A DNA stretch of 14,295 bases from Candidatus Poseidoniaceae archaeon (GCA_028822955.1 JAPKCL010000041.1:1-14295); one strand, 5' to 3'; positions 6,806 through 13,980 are shown, numbered from the stretch's first letter. Numbers and translations: made by a program. Notes: a model not told the origin generated them from the sequence alone.

Positions 6806-8636
6806 TTCGATTCAGTTGGAAGTCTGTCAGTTCTCGTAGTGCTCGCATCGAAGGACCTTGTGGGACGCGGTCGAGGCAAGCATGCGCCTTTGCATGGTAC
6901 TCGACTGCTCTCTGTTTTGCATAATCTATTGAACCAAGACTACCAAGTGCTACTAAAGCGGCCTCTATTGCTTCAGCACTTGCATCTTCACCCTTTCCGA
7001 GTGCTGCGAGAAGTATTGATTTGTTCTCTGAATCAGGTTGAGCAAGTGCATGAATCACCATCAGTGTACGTTTCCCTTGAGCGATATCAGAGCCTGCTGG
7101 CTTTCCGAGAACTTCCGATTCTGAAAGAACATCAATTAAATCATCCATAAGTTGGAAGCATAGTCCAACGGCGAGTCCCCAATCTGCCATGCAATCAATG
7201 GTTTCTTGGTCTGCACCAGCCATTCGAGCCCCGATTTCCGCACAGGTAAGGAACATAACCGCAGTTTTCCCTTCAATCATTTCGATGTAATCCTCTTCGG
7301 ACACGGCTAATTCATCTTCAAATTCGATGTCCATTTGCTGTCCTTCACTGACGCGACGGACCATCCAGGCAATACGATTGACTAAGGCTGCCACATCGGT
7401 AGCCTCCAATCCTTCTGCTTGGACAAGTCGTTCGAAAGCAATTGCCAACATTGCATCTCCTGCATTAATGGCAGTTGGAAGGTCGAATTCAATGTGAACC
7501 GCATTACGACCTCTTCGAGTATCATCATCGTCCATGATATCATCATGAACAAGTGTGAAGTTGTGCACGGTTTCAATCGCTGCACCTACATCGAGCATAC
7601 CGGAATGTGTATCTCCAACTGCTTTTCCAACGAGCCACGGTAAGGTTGCTCGAAGTCGTTTTCCGCCTCCATGGATCAAATGCGTCATAGCAGCAGCCAA
7701 TCGCTCGTGGCGAGATGCCATCAGACTCTTCATGATTCGTTGTTCAACAAGGGGCTTGACCTCGAGCACTGAAATATCTAATCCAGCACCTTCTGCTTCT
7801 GGTAGCATGTGTGTTACATCACCCATGTCATGAATTTCATCATCGGCCAGTTCCGCTAATGCAGAACTGTCACCGACTGCATCCCACCACTCTTCATTCA
7901 TTATTCTAGCAGCAATACATCGGAACCAAGGCGCAATTGAACCATTTGTCGGTTCTTCTTCGAGTAACAATTCTTCGAGTTCATCATAGGTGACCCAAGC
8001 AATTTCCGATACTTCGTTTGGATTTGGATTGAGTTCCACATCAACTTGAGCGATCAATATGTGATCAATTTCTCGTTCAATCCATGTTTCATTCATTCGA
8101 GCTGAATATCGCATTTTAGTCATAAAATGAAAGTCTTCAATCGTAAAGTGTGACGGCGAGATTCCAAGTTCTTGCTCAAGTTTGCGTATTGCTGCCTTTT
8201 TAACACCTAAAGCATTCACTTCAGATAATTCCTCATCCGAATGAAGTGGGTGTGAGCAACAGGAATTCGCCCAAACACTAGGGAATGTAACTTTGTGGTC
8301 AGCTCTTCGTTGGAGCAGTAGACGTTTATTTGAGTCGAATAAAAGAACACTGAATGCACGATGGAATGCCCCAGCACCTCGATGTGCCGCTATTTTAGAG
8401 ATTGGACCAAGCACTTCATCTGTTTCAGACACCGAAATAATTGCTTCAGCCATTAATTGTGCTTGAACATCATCAGCCCCAATCGACTCGAGTAATTCGT
8501 GTTCAGATTCTGACAGAACGACGTTTGGCACATCTTCAATCTCATACGCTGACATGTGAACCCCAATACCAATGGATTCGCGCACGCTACATGAAGAGTT
8601 CTCTATTTTAGGTTGAAAATAACGCTCACTTTTCAT
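6798..8636 (-). CDS. Fused type 1 isopentenyl-diphosphate isomerase / geranylgeranyl diphosphate synthase
   Basis: One 612-aa ORF joins two consecutive isoprenoid enzymes. Residues ~75-255 are a type 1 (Nudix-fold) IPP isomerase: HRAFSVLLF (92-100), catalytic cysteine in NSCCSHPLH (Cys127), metal/catalytic glutamates in WIEREID (Glu187, Glu189), and ending APWFRCIAA...WWD as in eukaryotic IDI1. Residues ~295-612 are a trans-prenyltransferase: GGGKRLR (323-329), first Asp-rich motif DDIMD (365-369), second DDLID (498-502). Phe360, five residues before the first motif, is the residue that limits archaeal enzymes to C20 product, so GGPP is expected. A charged linker at ~256-290 separates the halves. 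The reading frame is continuous with no stop between domains. It follows IPK by 15 bp, so the pair would convert IP to GGPP. ATG 8555 (MSAYEIED) is a possible start; residues 1-27 look non-conserved. Confidence 0.93.
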   Translation of the reverse strand: MKSERYFQPKIENSSCSVRESIGIGVHMSAYEIEDVPNVVLSESEHELLESIGADDVQAQLMAEAIISVSETDEVLGPISKIAAHRGAGAFHRAFSVLLFDSNKRLLLQRRADHKVTFPSVWANSCCSHPLHSDEELSEVNALGVKKAAIRKLEQELGISPSHFTIEDFHFMTKMRYSARMNETWIEREIDHILIAQVDVELNPNPNEVSEIAWVTYDELEELLLEEEPTNGSIAPWFRCIAARIMNEEWWDAVGDSSALAELADDEIHDMGDVTHMLPEAEGAGLDISVLEVKPLVEQRIMKSLMASRHERLAAAMTHLIHGGGKRLRATLPWLVGKAVGDTHSGMLDVGAAIETVHNFTLVHDDIMDDDDTRRGRNAVHIEFDLPTAINAGDAMLAIAFERLVQAEGLEATDVAALVNRIAWMVRRVSEGQQMDIEFEDELAVSEEDYIEMIEGKTAVMFLTCAEIGARMAGADQETIDCMADWGLAVGLCFQLMDDLIDVLSESEVLGKPAGSDIAQGKRTLMVIHALAQPDSENKSILLAALGKGEDASAEAIEAALVALGSLGSIDYAKQRAVEYHAKAHACLDRVPQGPSMRALRELTDFQLNRIS

Positions 8637-8651
8637 TAAAATATTCGCATT

Positions 8652-9476
8652 TCACTTTTTTGCTGTTACAAGAGTGCCTCTGACAGGGTGACCAAGCATA
8701 GCACCCAATACCCGTTCAGTTCGACCACCGTTCACCATGATGACTTCGATACCATGGGATGCAACAAAAGAACCTCGGGCTGCTTTGAGCCCAATACCAC
8801 CCGTTACATCAATTTCGGATTGGTGTGTTCCCTCGAACTCGATATCAGGCGACCAGTGTTCGATTAGGTCACTTTCCACTGCCTGTTCCGGTGGGACACG
8901 TAGCAGTCCATCGACTCCCTTTATTGCAAACACTAAACGTTTGACATGAGGCAATTCAATCGCTAAGCGTGCGACCAAATCATCTCCCGAAAGAATACCA
9001 AATTGTTGCTCACCTTCAACATCAACAACATCGCCAAAAGTAACGTGGACTTGAGCACCTTTTCGTTCATGGAATCGTTCGAGATTACCCAAAAAATCAG
9101 GCCCAGTATTCTTTGCCCATAGATGAGGTGGATGAATAACTGGCGTGAGATTATTTCGAATCAAGGCCTCGCATACAAGAGAATTCAGTTGTAGCATTTC
9201 TTTTCGAACTTGATGAACTGCTTCCCATTGTGATGAACACGTATCATCATTCTCAAATACTTCATGTGGGATGAATCCTTCATTTAATCGCCAATGCTTG
9301 GAACGCAAATGGCCAAATGAACCAGCACCGTGTACTAATACGACATCGACATTATTGCTTTGACAGGTGGTAATTGTTTGAGCAAGGTGTTCTAATATTT
9401 CCAAGTCAGGTGTACAAAGGGAGGATTTGTCGGTGATAAGACCGCCACCCCATTTGATAATCACCCGTTCACGCAT
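8652..9476 (-). CDS. Isopentenyl phosphate kinase (IPK)
   Basis: Phosphorylates isopentenyl phosphate to IPP with ATP, the distinctive last step of the archaeal mevalonate pathways. The 274-aa amino-acid-kinase-fold protein shows VIIKWGGGLITDKSS (5-19, Lys8), LVHGAGSFGH (47-56, with the family's catalytic His56), VTFGDVV (145-151), GILSGDDL (160-167), IKGVDGLL (185-192) and DVTGGIGLK (223-231). The usual length is 250-270. The ORF is open up to 9578, but homologues start at the glycine-rich strand, and GGGAG lies 4 bases before the ATG at 9476, so I use that. Its stop is 15 bp before the fused isomerase/GGPP synthase, so they likely form an operon. It is divergent from the small zinc-ribbon gene. 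Confidence 0.93.
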   Translation of the reverse strand: MRERVIIKWGGGLITDKSSLCTPDLEILEHLAQTITTCQSNNVDVVLVHGAGSFGHLRSKHWRLNEGFIPHEVFENDDTCSSQWEAVHQVRKEMLQLNSLVCEALIRNNLTPVIHPPHLWAKNTGPDFLGNLERFHERKGAQVHVTFGDVVDVEGEQQFGILSGDDLVARLAIELPHVKRLVFAIKGVDGLLRVPPEQAVESDLIEHWSPDIEFEGTHQSEIDVTGGIGLKAARGSFVASHGIEVIMVNGGRTERVLGAMLGHPVRGTLVTAKK

Positions 9477-9518
9477 GTAACTCCCAAGTTGAAATCGCTC
9501 AAGAGGATGCCCCTTGAT

Positions 9519-9529
9519 TTTACAGTAAA
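9519..9529. promoter_or_regulatory. Symmetric TATA-like element between IPK and the zinc-ribbon gene
   Basis: TTTACAGTAAA is a palindrome (TTTAC/GTAAA around A). It sits about 50 bp from each start codon. Taken as a TATA element it predicts starts near 9498 (minus, leader ~22 nt with GGGAG) and near 9550 (plus, leader ~30 nt with GGTGAT). A shared bidirectional promoter is inference. Confidence 0.35.
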
Positions 9530-9579
9530 CGACCACTTTCACTCCAAGCATTGATGACCCACGGGGTGATGCAAGCATT

Positions 9580-9915
9580 ATGTCCGACGGTCCATCACTG
9601 AGTGACTTTATGCGTCACCTTCAAGCCATTCTCGAAGAATCTGAACAAATTAGTGATCGTGTCGACCGAGAATCACGTCAAATTCAAATTGAATCTGCCA
9701 TTCAGGAAGCAATTATTTTCGGTAACAGATATCGTGAACTCAAGGAACATGGTATTGACCCTCTCCATTTTGTCAAACCAAACGCACGCAGTGAAGTACC
9801 ATTGCATGCTTCAAAAATTGAAACACTCAACATTGGTCAAACTGCTTGCAGTGGATGTGGGAACCCACTTGAGAATGATCTCGACTTCTGCGCATCTTGT
9901 GGCGAAAAGCGGTAA
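9580..9915 (+). CDS. Small C-terminal zinc-ribbon protein, function unknown
   Basis: A 111-aa protein not recognised as a named family. Residues 1-60 look helical and charged, possibly a short coiled coil (MRHLQAILEESEQISDRVDR). The C-terminus is a classical zinc ribbon, CSGCGNPLEN then FCASCG, with Cys90, Cys93, Cys104 and Cys107. GGTGAT at 9565-9570, nine bases upstream, supports the ATG at 9580. It is divergent from IPK. Its TAA ends at 9915 and the kptA stop begins at 9916 on the other strand, so the two genes meet with no gap. Such C-terminal ribbons often mediate protein or nucleic-acid contacts, but no role can be assigned. Confidence 0.8.
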   Translation: MSDGPSLSDFMRHLQAILEESEQISDRVDRESRQIQIESAIQEAIIFGNRYRELKEHGIDPLHFVKPNARSEVPLHASKIETLNIGQTACSGCGNPLENDLDFCASCGEKR

Positions 9916-10611
9916 TCACTCTTCTTCTTGTGCTTCGAGTTCCCATTGAGCGACGATTTCCAGAATAATTGGGTCATCTGCTTCAATACGATAAAGATAC
10001 TCGCCTGGCATTTCATCGACGAGGAAAACAGTTTTTCCAGCCCGATAGATAATGTGCCCATCTGCAATTGCACGTACGGTGTCAACTTCAAGAATGGCAG
10101 GTCGTTGAATTCGAACGTGTCCTGCTTCCATGGCATTGGTAATACTTCGGGAAAGATGGATGTGCTTTCTGTCTCCAGTTGTAATTCCGAGTTCTTTGGT
10201 AGTTTCAACTTGTTCTTCTTCACAAGGCCAATAAAGAGCTTCAGGGATTTCGTCTGTCGGGAGGTCAAGTTCAAGTTCAATAGAATGTCCGTAAGTTGCA
10301 CGAAGCATTTCGCCTTCAACTTGGTAGCGTCCTTTGTCATCAGCGTTGGCAATAGCAGCGAAATGCCAGCCACGCAACCAGTGATAGTGTCGGCGTTGCT
10401 TTGAAATTGATTCTGAGAGTTCACGTCCATTGACCCATCCATTGATGTCCATTTCCACGTTAAACTTTTCCGGAGCGTGGCGCAATACAAGTGCCAGCAT
10501 TCGTCCGAGAGAGTTTGATTCTCTGTCACTCATGATGAATTTTCCTTCTTCGTTACAGGTGGGGCAGTTAGCACCTTTGAAGTGCCCGTGCGCTCTACAT
10601 TGTCGTAGCAT
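9916..10611 (-). CDS. kptA: RNA 2'-phosphotransferase KptA/Tpt1
   Basis: Transfers an internal RNA 2'-phosphate to NAD+, giving ADP-ribose 1",2"-cyclic phosphate. In eukaryotes this finishes tRNA splicing; in archaea the source of the 2'-phosphate is unclear. The 231-aa protein has an N-terminal zinc finger typical of archaeal members (Cys5, His8, Cys16, Cys19), then the KptA core: LGRMLALVLRHAP with Arg44-His45, GRYQVEGEMLRATYGHS with Arg104 and the GHS motif (108-110), HLSRS (152-156) and VRIQRPAILEVD. These match the Arg-His-Arg-Arg active-site set. The ORF is open further upstream to 10899, inside the divergent thiolase; ATG 10611 is chosen because homologues begin at the zinc finger. There is no clear ribosome site before it, so a leaderless or short-leader transcript is possible. 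Confidence 0.9.
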   Translation of the reverse strand: MLRQCRAHGHFKGANCPTCNEEGKFIMSDRESNSLGRMLALVLRHAPEKFNVEMDINGWVNGRELSESISKQRRHYHWLRGWHFAAIANADDKGRYQVEGEMLRATYGHSIELELDLPTDEIPEALYWPCEEEQVETTKELGITTGDRKHIHLSRSITNAMEAGHVRIQRPAILEVDTVRAIADGHIIYRAGKTVFLVDEMPGEYLYRIEADDPIILEIVAQWELEAQEEE

Positions 10612-10623
10612 ATTTTGAGGGGA

Positions 10624-10647
10624 GTAGAGGGTGTTCTTAGACTCTAC
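10624..10647. repeat. 6-bp inverted repeat in the kptA/thiolase intergenic region
   Basis: GTAGAG (10624-10629) and CTCTAC (10642-10647) are complementary across 12 bp, in the predicted kptA leader. Arms this short arise by chance fairly often. The 111-bp gap also holds an A+T-rich patch near 10661-10669 that could serve as a promoter on either strand. Confidence 0.2.
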
Positions 10648-10722
10648 GGACGGTTCTAACGAAATAAGGGTAGGAATTCCACTGACCGACTCAATCAAAT
10701 GCTTGTTCTTCTTGGGAGTGTC

Positions 10723-11898
10723 ATGGTTGATGTTGCCGTAATCGGTGCTGGTCAAACAAAGTATGGTAATCACAAACTTGGTCTTAAGGGAATGTGGGCT
10801 GAGGCGGCAGAAAATGCATATTCCAGCGTAGACCGTGATTTTGAACCACGTCAAATTGATGAAGCTTTCATTGGTAGCGTGGCATTTGGAGGTGCTCAAC
10901 TTGGCAATACAGCTGCTCTACTCACTGAACATTCTGGTCTCGATGGAATTCCGGTCCGGCGTGTCGAAAATGCATGCGCATCTTCTGGTTTTGCTCTCCG
11001 AGATGCTTGGATGGCGATAAAAAGCGGTCAAGCCGATATTGTTGTTGCAGGTGGTATTGAAAAAATGAATGACCTGTCAGCAGAACGAAAGCGTTTCTGG
11101 CTTGGTGTTTCTGGTGATACAGAGTGGGAAAGGCTCGCTGGCCTTACCTTCCCAGGTACCTATGCTTTGATGGCACGCCGTCATTTCCACGAACACGATT
11201 CTTCGCACGATGATTTGGTTCATATTAGCGTAAAAAATCACATGCATGGTTTTGAAAATGAACATGCCCATATTCGAAAGCAAGTCTCCTTTGAAAAGGC
11301 TGAAAGCGGTTTTATGGTTGCTGACCCACTTACCTTGTATGATTGCTGCCCTACATCAGACGGCGCTTCATGTGTGATTCTTGCAGCAGACCATGTCGCT
11401 CGACAATTTACTGAAGACCCCGTCTGGATTCGTTCTTCGGGCGCTGCATCTGACCGCTTAGCATTGCATGACCGACCATCCGTCACCCAACTCTTAGCGA
11501 CACAAAAAGCCTCGCAAGCAGCCTATTCGGCTGCTGGTTTGACTGCAAACGATATTGATTTAGCTGAAGTTCATGATTGTTTTACCATTGCTGAATTAAT
11601 GGCAACAGAAGACCTTGGGTTCGCAGACCATGGCCAAGGTGGAGTCTTTGCACGTGAAGGGCGAGGTGTGAGAAACGAAGGCGCAGTTTGTATCAATCCA
11701 AGTGGAGGTCTCAAATCCAAAGGTCACCCGCTTGGTGCAACTGGGACAGGTCAAGCTGTCGAGGTCTTCAAACAATTGAGAGGAACCGTCGAAGACTCCC
11801 GGCAAGTTCGAGATGCCGAAACGGGTTTAACTCACAACGTTGGAGGCTCTGGCGCAACTTGTGCAGTCCATATTTTTGGGAGGGAACGAAATGAATGA
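10723..11898 (+). CDS. Thiolase, probable archaeal acetyl-CoA acetyltransferase
   Basis: Probably makes acetoacetyl-CoA from two acetyl-CoA for the mevalonate pathway. The 391-aa protein has the thiolase-fold start DVAVIGAGQTKYG, the nucleophile in VENACASSG (Cys85, the same number as in characterised methanogen thiolase), EVHDCFTIAE, and the catalytic-histidine motif NPSGGLKSKGHPLGATGTG near the C-terminus. The EVHDCF form is typical of the archaeal/SCP2-type thiolases that associate with HMG-CoA synthase through a DUF35 protein. GGGAGTG just upstream favours ATG 10723; an ATG at 10699 adds eight non-conserved residues. Its last codons overlap the next gene, a DUF35-like protein, by 8 bp, supporting translational coupling and physical partnership. 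HMG-CoA synthase is not adjacent, unlike the common archaeal arrangement. A fatty-acid or SCP-x-like role cannot be excluded. Confidence 0.9.
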   Translation: MVDVAVIGAGQTKYGNHKLGLKGMWAEAAENAYSSVDRDFEPRQIDEAFIGSVAFGGAQLGNTAALLTEHSGLDGIPVRRVENACASSGFALRDAWMAIKSGQADIVVAGGIEKMNDLSAERKRFWLGVSGDTEWERLAGLTFPGTYALMARRHFHEHDSSHDDLVHISVKNHMHGFENEHAHIRKQVSFEKAESGFMVADPLTLYDCCPTSDGASCVILAADHVARQFTEDPVWIRSSGAASDRLALHDRPSVTQLLATQKASQAAYSAAGLTANDIDLAEVHDCFTIAELMATEDLGFADHGQGGVFAREGRGVRNEGAVCINPSGGLKSKGHPLGATGTGQAVEVFKQLRGTVEDSRQVRDAETGLTHNVGGSGATCAVHIFGRERNE

Positions 11899-12739
11899 AC
11901 ATGTACATTGGAAGGGCTATTTAGCCGTAATCAGTAACGATGGTGTGTTCATTCAATCCCCGTATCTTCACGGAGATCAAATCGTCTATGGTCCTGACAG
12001 TGACTCGACCACAATGGCTATTGCAGCCATTCAACTGATGCGTTACAAAGGTCATATTATCGATTCAATCCATCTTCCAGAATCAGTTGATGCGCAAATC
12101 GTATATCTGGCATCGGGTGTCGATACAATACCCCACAATGGAGAGTTAGAATTTGGAGATATTATTTGGGACCTTTTGAGTGGAGATGAGGCAACACTTG
12201 TTATTGCCAAAACCAATTCGGAATCCTATGATTTTGAAGAACCTCAGGATGTTGAAATTATTGATGCTGATTTTTTCCACGATATGACCGAAGCATGGCG
12301 TCTTGAACAGGAAATGCATCATGTCTCACAAGGCGCATACGTCTCGACTTCCCAGTATCTTGAAGGGGCTGCCGCACGCTTATCGCTAACATCGCAAAAA
12401 GTAGGCGACCGAATGATTTGGCCTCCACGGCAACTCGATGAAAATGGATTGCGCTTCTCCGAAGATTCACATCAACTCGTTGCGGAAGCACACGTTGAAT
12501 CATGGACCAAACTCAGCGCTGCTGGTGCGCCTTCTGAATTTTCATTAAGGGCGCCAATTCTTGGTGGTATCCAAACTCTCTTGGTTCGATTTGAACAAGG
12601 CCCACGTGGAGTGTTCCTCGTTACTGATGATCTTGATTACTCTCCTAAAATTGGCGATACGGTACATTTTGCTGTTCGACGTATTTATGCTCAAGAAGGT
12701 ATGATACGATATGGACTCAAAGCGTTTCCCAAGCGCTAA
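11891..12739 (+). CDS. Cysteine-free DUF35 OB-fold-like protein with a degenerate thiolase-fold N-terminus
   Basis: A 282-aa protein starting inside the thiolase gene (GGGAGG 7 bases before the ATG). Residues ~165-282 resemble DUF35: VGDRMIWPPRQLDENG sits where the family has its KCG-x-FPPR-x-CPxCG zinc ribbon, followed by an OB-fold-like stretch (VESWTKL, APSEFSLRAP, KIGDTVHFAVRR, GMIRYGLKAFP). No cysteine occurs anywhere in the protein, so the zinc ribbon is lost. Residues ~30-110 look like a shrunken HMG-CoA-synthase/thiolase half-domain: PDSDSTTMAIAA resembles the DEDTxTMAVEAA stretch of archaeal HMG-CoA synthase, then IDSIHLPES and SGDEATLVIA, without a catalytic cysteine. In archaea a DUF35 protein bridges thiolase and HMG-CoA synthase, so a scaffolding role with the neighbouring thiolase is likely. 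The similarity is by eye and moderate. Confidence 0.6.
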   Translation: MNEHVHWKGYLAVISNDGVFIQSPYLHGDQIVYGPDSDSTTMAIAAIQLMRYKGHIIDSIHLPESVDAQIVYLASGVDTIPHNGELEFGDIIWDLLSGDEATLVIAKTNSESYDFEEPQDVEIIDADFFHDMTEAWRLEQEMHHVSQGAYVSTSQYLEGAAARLSLTSQKVGDRMIWPPRQLDENGLRFSEDSHQLVAEAHVESWTKLSAAGAPSEFSLRAPILGGIQTLLVRFEQGPRGVFLVTDDLDYSPKIGDTVHFAVRRIYAQEGMIRYGLKAFPKR

Positions 12740-12757
12740 TTGCATTATCTCCATTTC

Positions 12758-12766
12758 ATTTAATTT
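12758..12766 (+). promoter_or_regulatory. Possible TATA-like element for the double zinc-ribbon gene
   Basis: ATTTAATTT lies about 45 bp before the ATG at 12807 and predicts a start near 12788. It suggests that this gene is not simply the tail of the thiolase operon. Confidence 0.35.
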
Positions 12767-12806
12767 CTCCAAAGCCTTGATAGAAAGGCAATGATGTGGA
12801 AACATT

Positions 12807-13823
12807 ATGGCAGGTTTTGGTAACATACGCAAAGGTCGACGCGAAGCGGTAGACAAACTTGGTTTCAATGAGGGCGGTGACTGCCCACGGTGTGGTGGAG
12901 AGGCCCAGCCTTCTACCATGAATGGATATCTAAACTGTGTTGGCTGCCAGCATGAATGGAAAGATGCAGATTACGTTGAAGAGTCGAATGATATCGAAAT
13001 TCCTACCTATCACCAAGACAGCGAGCAAATTGAGGAATTCAAGCGTGAGGTCGAAAGTGGAAGCCTTGCAGGAGTGCTTGGCATTGATAGTGATCTTACA
13101 AAAGGGCAAGAAGAATCACTTACTCGTTTAGAAGATAAGTGGATGTCTGGAATGCAAGGCCATTTTAACACTGCTACCGAAGAAAGAAAACCACTCATGA
13201 TTAGTTTTGATGATGAGGACAATCTTGTCTCAACTGAAGTCGCAGCTCTTACCGTTGTGGCCAATGGTTTTGATGGCGGTGAAGAAATTCGACTTGAGTA
13301 TCCTGGCAGAGGTACTGAATTTTATTGCTTCAATGTCGATGACCCTCTTGGTTGGCGAAAGGGCCGTTCTGCGGAAGATACTGCGCGCTCAATTTGTAAT
13401 TCAATAAACAGTAATTCTGATTTAGTTTTCGCATCGCTTGAAGGCGTTCGTATTACATTTGAACTTCGTCATGATGAACTGAAACCTGAGTCTCTCGTCT
13501 TGTTTGTTGATGACCCAGGGGGCACCGATATCGTTGCAGAAAAGAATGGTATTATTCTTGATGCCCGAAACTTACAGGATTTCAATGATTACCGGAATAT
13601 AGTCGAATTGGTTTTGGAAGACGGAATCATATCTCCAAGCGAAGATCAATTGCTATGGTCGATGAGGCAACAACTTGGTATCGATGATGCATACCATGTT
13701 CAAATGGTTTTGGAAATCTATGGTGAGGACACGCTCAAAGAATGTACAGGTTGTGGGAAAATGGCTAAACTATACACAGAATATGCCGCATGGTATTGTC
13801 AAGGCTGTGAAGAATGGTGCTGA
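12807..13823 (+). CDS. Protein with zinc ribbons at both ends, function unknown
   Basis: A 338-aa protein that I do not recognise. An N-terminal zinc ribbon (Cys26, Cys29, Cys44, Cys47: CPRCGG ... CVGCQHEW) and a C-terminal one (Cys313, Cys316, Cys331, Cys334: CTGCG ... YCQGCEEWC) bracket a ~260-residue acidic middle. The middle includes a predicted beta-rich segment (~140-245; SAEDTARSICNSINSNSD then GVRITFEL), whose helix-then-strand pattern loosely recalls domains in phage tail sheath proteins. After it comes a helical stretch (~264-306) with LEDGIISPSEDQ, resembling the 'DG-I-s-E' turn of TerB-like or EF-hand-like domains. There is no signal peptide or membrane segment. No strong ribosome site precedes ATG 12807. 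A 9-T run follows 51 bp after the stop. Confidence 0.75.
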   Translation: MAGFGNIRKGRREAVDKLGFNEGGDCPRCGGEAQPSTMNGYLNCVGCQHEWKDADYVEESNDIEIPTYHQDSEQIEEFKREVESGSLAGVLGIDSDLTKGQEESLTRLEDKWMSGMQGHFNTATEERKPLMISFDDEDNLVSTEVAALTVVANGFDGGEEIRLEYPGRGTEFYCFNVDDPLGWRKGRSAEDTARSICNSINSNSDLVFASLEGVRITFELRHDELKPESLVLFVDDPGGTDIVAEKNGIILDARNLQDFNDYRNIVELVLEDGIISPSEDQLLWSMRQQLGIDDAYHVQMVLEIYGEDTLKECTGCGKMAKLYTEYAAWYCQGCEEWC

Positions 13824-13874
13824 CATCATATCGACACCATAATCTGTTTTAGTCACCCCCTCTATAGAATTGAC

Positions 13875-13883
13875 TTTTTTTTT
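13875..13883 (+). terminator. T-run terminator
   Basis: Nine consecutive T on the plus strand, 51 bp after the stop of the zinc-ribbon gene and before the next promoter. Archaeal RNA polymerase terminates at such T-tracts without needing a hairpin. Confidence 0.5.
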
Positions 13884-13890
13884 CTAACCA

Positions 13891-13899
13891 TTAAATATT
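13891..13899 (+). promoter_or_regulatory. TATA-like promoter element for the actin-like gene
   Basis: TTAAATATT lies just after the T-run and about 85 bp before the ATG at 13981. A start near 13920 would give a leader of about 60 nt, longer than others here, and it contains a possible hairpin (CCTC at 13920-13923 with GAGG at 13932-13935). Confidence 0.4.
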
Positions 13900-13980
13900 C
13901 TCTGTTGAAGTTAATGTCGCCTCCCGCAAGCGAGGTATTCTTCATAAGGTAGTTCGCAATGGGAAGGATAGGCGAGTGCT

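Noticed and set aside
9477..9578. N-terminal extension of IPK by 34 codons
   Set aside because: It is upstream of the glycine-rich strand where homologues begin, and would consume the divergent intergenic region with its promoter-like element.
9837..10529. A 230-codon minus-strand ORF
   Set aside because: It lies in another frame of kptA, whose translation carries all the KptA motifs. This frame shows no recognisable domain and also runs through the zinc-ribbon coding end.
10612..10899. N-terminal extension of kptA by 96 codons
   Set aside because: It overlaps the thiolase coding start and precedes the typical N-terminal zinc finger of archaeal KptA.
13824..13980. Possible small RNA or tRNA in the gap before the actin-like gene
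   Set aside because: There is a T-run, a TATA-like box and a small imperfect hairpin, but no cloverleaf, box C/D or other ncRNA signature that I could identify.
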